Positions 6,353 to 6,451 of a DNA stretch of 6,451 nucleotides are shown here, piece by piece. Under the pieces are notes generated by a model, which worked only from the letters and a program-made list of their open reading frames with translations, ran no database searches and was not told where the DNA came from. The translations under genes were made by a program, and so were the position numbers. How positions within the stretch are numbered: position 1 is the stretch's first letter; every line of letters starts with the position of its first letter. The DNA comes from Bacillota bacterium. GTDB lineage: Bacteria; Bacillota; Bacilli; Alicyclobacillales; SLC66. The stretch covers positions 1 through 6,451 of the forward strand of contig JAKADD010000144.1 in the NCBI GenBank assembly GCA_021820825.1, read 5' to 3'.

Positions 6353-6451
6353 ACTCCGGCGCCCCCTCCCGGCGTCCGCACTGTATAGCCGTCAAACTGT
6401 TCTGAATACGGAGCGGCGGGATCCTGCCCCAAGACTGTCTGTATTGTGAGA
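6349..6451 (-). CDS. C-terminal end of an unidentified upstream gene in the same operon (partial)
   Basis: On the minus strand, one frame is open from the window edge to a TGA at 6351-6349 that overlaps the ATG of the GH57-GT4 gene as ATGA. It encodes 33 residues, starting LTIQTVLGQDPAAPYSEQF and ending GGGAGV. The four-base overlap is the usual sign of translational coupling, and the stretch would otherwise be an unexplained gap. Another frame stays open through the GH57 start region but reads low-complexity Arg-rich sequence (shadow of the GH57 gene), and the third stops at once. The tail is too short to identify; the Gly-rich end suggests a disordered C-terminus. Proteins of the DUF4912 type are one candidate only because I recall them near such GH57 genes; nothing here shows it. 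Confidence 0.6.
   Translation of the reverse strand, partial: LTIQTVLGQDPAAPYSEQFDGYTVRTPGGGAGV

Overview
The window looks like a chromosomal segment from a spore-forming member of the Bacilli, with GC content in the mid-50s percent by eye. Three things suggest this: strong GGAGG-type ribosome binding sites, a nagA of the Bacillus type (HxH metal motif), and a 30-codon gene resembling the tiny YjcZ-type transmembrane sporulation proteins. An Alicyclobacillus/Tumebacillus-like relative is plausible, but the sequence alone does not settle the genus.

Layout. All the large genes are on the minus strand, so transcription runs from the high coordinates to the low ones. At 6349-6451 is the C-terminal tail of an unidentified gene. 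Its stop codon overlaps (ATGA) the start of a 927-residue protein at 3569-6352, which fuses a GH57 alpha-1,4-glucan branching enzyme to a GT4 glycogen-synthase-like glycosyltransferase. One base later comes a 799-residue protein (1168-3567): a sugar-1-phosphate nucleotidyltransferase, a left-handed beta-helix and a phosphohexomutase-like domain whose catalytic loops are degenerate. The 158-base gap at 1010-1167 carries two compact inverted repeats and separates this operon from a tiny plus-strand gene at 917-1009 (YjcZ-like). A 185-base divergent intergenic region (732-916) follows. Then comes nagA (N-acetylglucosamine-6-phosphate deacetylase), minus strand, start at 731, running off the window at base 1.

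How the genes work together. The two large genes plausibly form a compact glucan-synthesis unit. The nucleotidyltransferase would make a nucleotide sugar, the GT4 half would polymerise alpha-1,4-linked glucose from such a donor, and the GH57 half would add alpha-1,6 branches. The fusion joins the same two activities that mycobacteria encode as separate neighbours (Rv3031 GH57 and Rv3032 GT4). The sugar and nucleotide used are inferred, not visible. nagA belongs to amino-sugar catabolism and is probably a separate transcription unit with its own sigma-A-like promoter. The tiny sporulation-type gene has a good RBS and a sigma-K-like -10 element.

No tRNA, rRNA, CRISPR array, insertion sequence or phage gene was seen.
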